From Latrodectus hesperus (lineage: Eukaryota > Arthropoda > Arachnida > Araneae > Theridiidae): 64,000 nt of DNA. Below are positions 63,357 through 64,000 of this stretch, piece after piece. The notes beneath the pieces are model-generated. The model did not search any database, was not told where the DNA came from, and saw only the letters and a program-made list of their open reading frames with translations. The stretch is from positions 3,536,252 to 3,600,251 of the forward strand of contig JAJQOW010000014.1 of NCBI GenBank assembly GCA_037975125.1, given 5' to 3'. Numbering within the stretch: the first letter of the stretch is position 1; the number at the start of each line of letters is the position of its first letter. The translations under genes and the position numbers were made by a program.

Positions 63357-64000
63357 GAGAAGGAGGAAAAAATAAATAGTTATAAATATATATATAATTT
63401 TTAAATATAAATAACATTGTCTTCAAAATACTATTTGTAATTCCTTGTTGTACTAGTTTCAAACATATAAAGATAAATGAATGATTATTTTTAAAACAAA
63501 TGAAAGAAATTCTCTTACAATTATTTAAATGAGAAATTTGTTGGAAATACACTTTTTTAATTCATGAAACTTTTCTAAATGAATCGTTTTAGTTATTTAA
63601 CTGTAAATATCTTTTAAATTATTGAATATTATTTAAGATTCATTTGTGATTTTTAAGCAAATTACTTTAAGAAAAATTATGTAAATAACGTGAATATATT
63701 CGCTTAGTAACTATTAATAATTTTATACCTCACTAATTAAATTTGTTATACATATAGTAAGTTACAATATTTGTGTGAAGCATTTTTAAGCAAACCAACC
63801 TATAATTAATTTATCATTCCAAACTATTATTGAAAAATATTGCAGGTGCACTTAAAAATTCTTAAAATTTAATAATGATATAAAGACTAGGCCTCATGTT
63901 ATTTTCGTAAAACTTATGTGAGACATTTAAAACTGAATGCAATTTGAATTACACTTTATTTTTGTGAAGATAATTTAATTCCTAGTTATTTTAGTTTATA
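63357..64000. other. AT-rich DNA to window end, no gene seen
   Basis: Nothing recognisable. The 75-codon minus-strand frame at 63325-63552 overlaps the SINE edge and A/T-rich sequence and is not credible. Confidence 0.55.

Overview
This is eukaryotic nuclear DNA, by eye roughly three quarters A+T. It has no rRNA, operon, CRISPR array or bacterial-type gene. The repeat content (an irritans-type mariner, two Tc1-like families, a Helitron with an arthropod-type 5' end, tRNA-derived SINEs, a LINE-derived short retroposon and very long TA microsatellites) fits an arthropod, and I infer a chelicerate, most likely a spider. That species guess rests on the flavour of the repeats, not on a recognised host gene. 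I found no convincing host protein-coding gene, so the window looks like an intergenic or large-intron landscape written mostly by transposable elements.

Layout. 1-14.8 kb: AT-rich sequence, the first copy of an unclassified ~1.06-kb dispersed repeat (1454-2510), GC-richer islets at 4.5-4.9 and 10.7-11.2 kb, a 16-bp perfect hairpin beside small direct repeats (10.0-10.2 kb) and a TA array. 14.8-18.2 kb: a decayed Tc1-like element (14786-16219) and a mariner (17351-18243) with perfect 31-bp terminal repeats, TA target duplications and an in-frame internal deletion that leaves an open ~208-codon fusion. 20.8-21.9 kb: second copy of the unclassified repeat. 26.5 kb: a 430-bp TA array. 28.8-29.5 kb: a tandem duplication whose first unit was hit by a tRNA-derived SINE, so the second unit is an internal empty site. 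33.0-33.8 and 44.0-44.7 kb: two opposed copies of a retroposon that looks like the two ends of a LINE joined together. 38-40.5 kb: relics (a solo Tc1 end, an unrecognised coding-like stretch, a SINE relic, a DDE-transposase scrap). 49.4-49.8 kb: a second tRNA-derived SINE family with perfect 11-bp target duplications, with a truncated inverted relative at 63.1-63.4 kb. 54.2-55.7 kb: a complete-length Tc1-like element sitting inside a TA microsatellite, its transposase broken only by point mutations. 61.7-62.8 kb: a short Helitron, also flanked by TA repeats, that keeps an apparent 5' intron and the first codons of a Rep/helicase reading frame.

The genes act together only as parasites. The mariner, Tc1 and Helitron remnants need transposase or helicase supplied from elsewhere. 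The SINEs and the LINE-derived retroposon need a LINE reverse transcriptase. The best candidates for something not already catalogued are the RIME-like LINE-end retroposon, the SINE with its built-in empty site, the paired 1-kb repeats, and TE insertion into TA microsatellites. All identifications are by eye, from motif recognition and comparison within the window; no database was searched.
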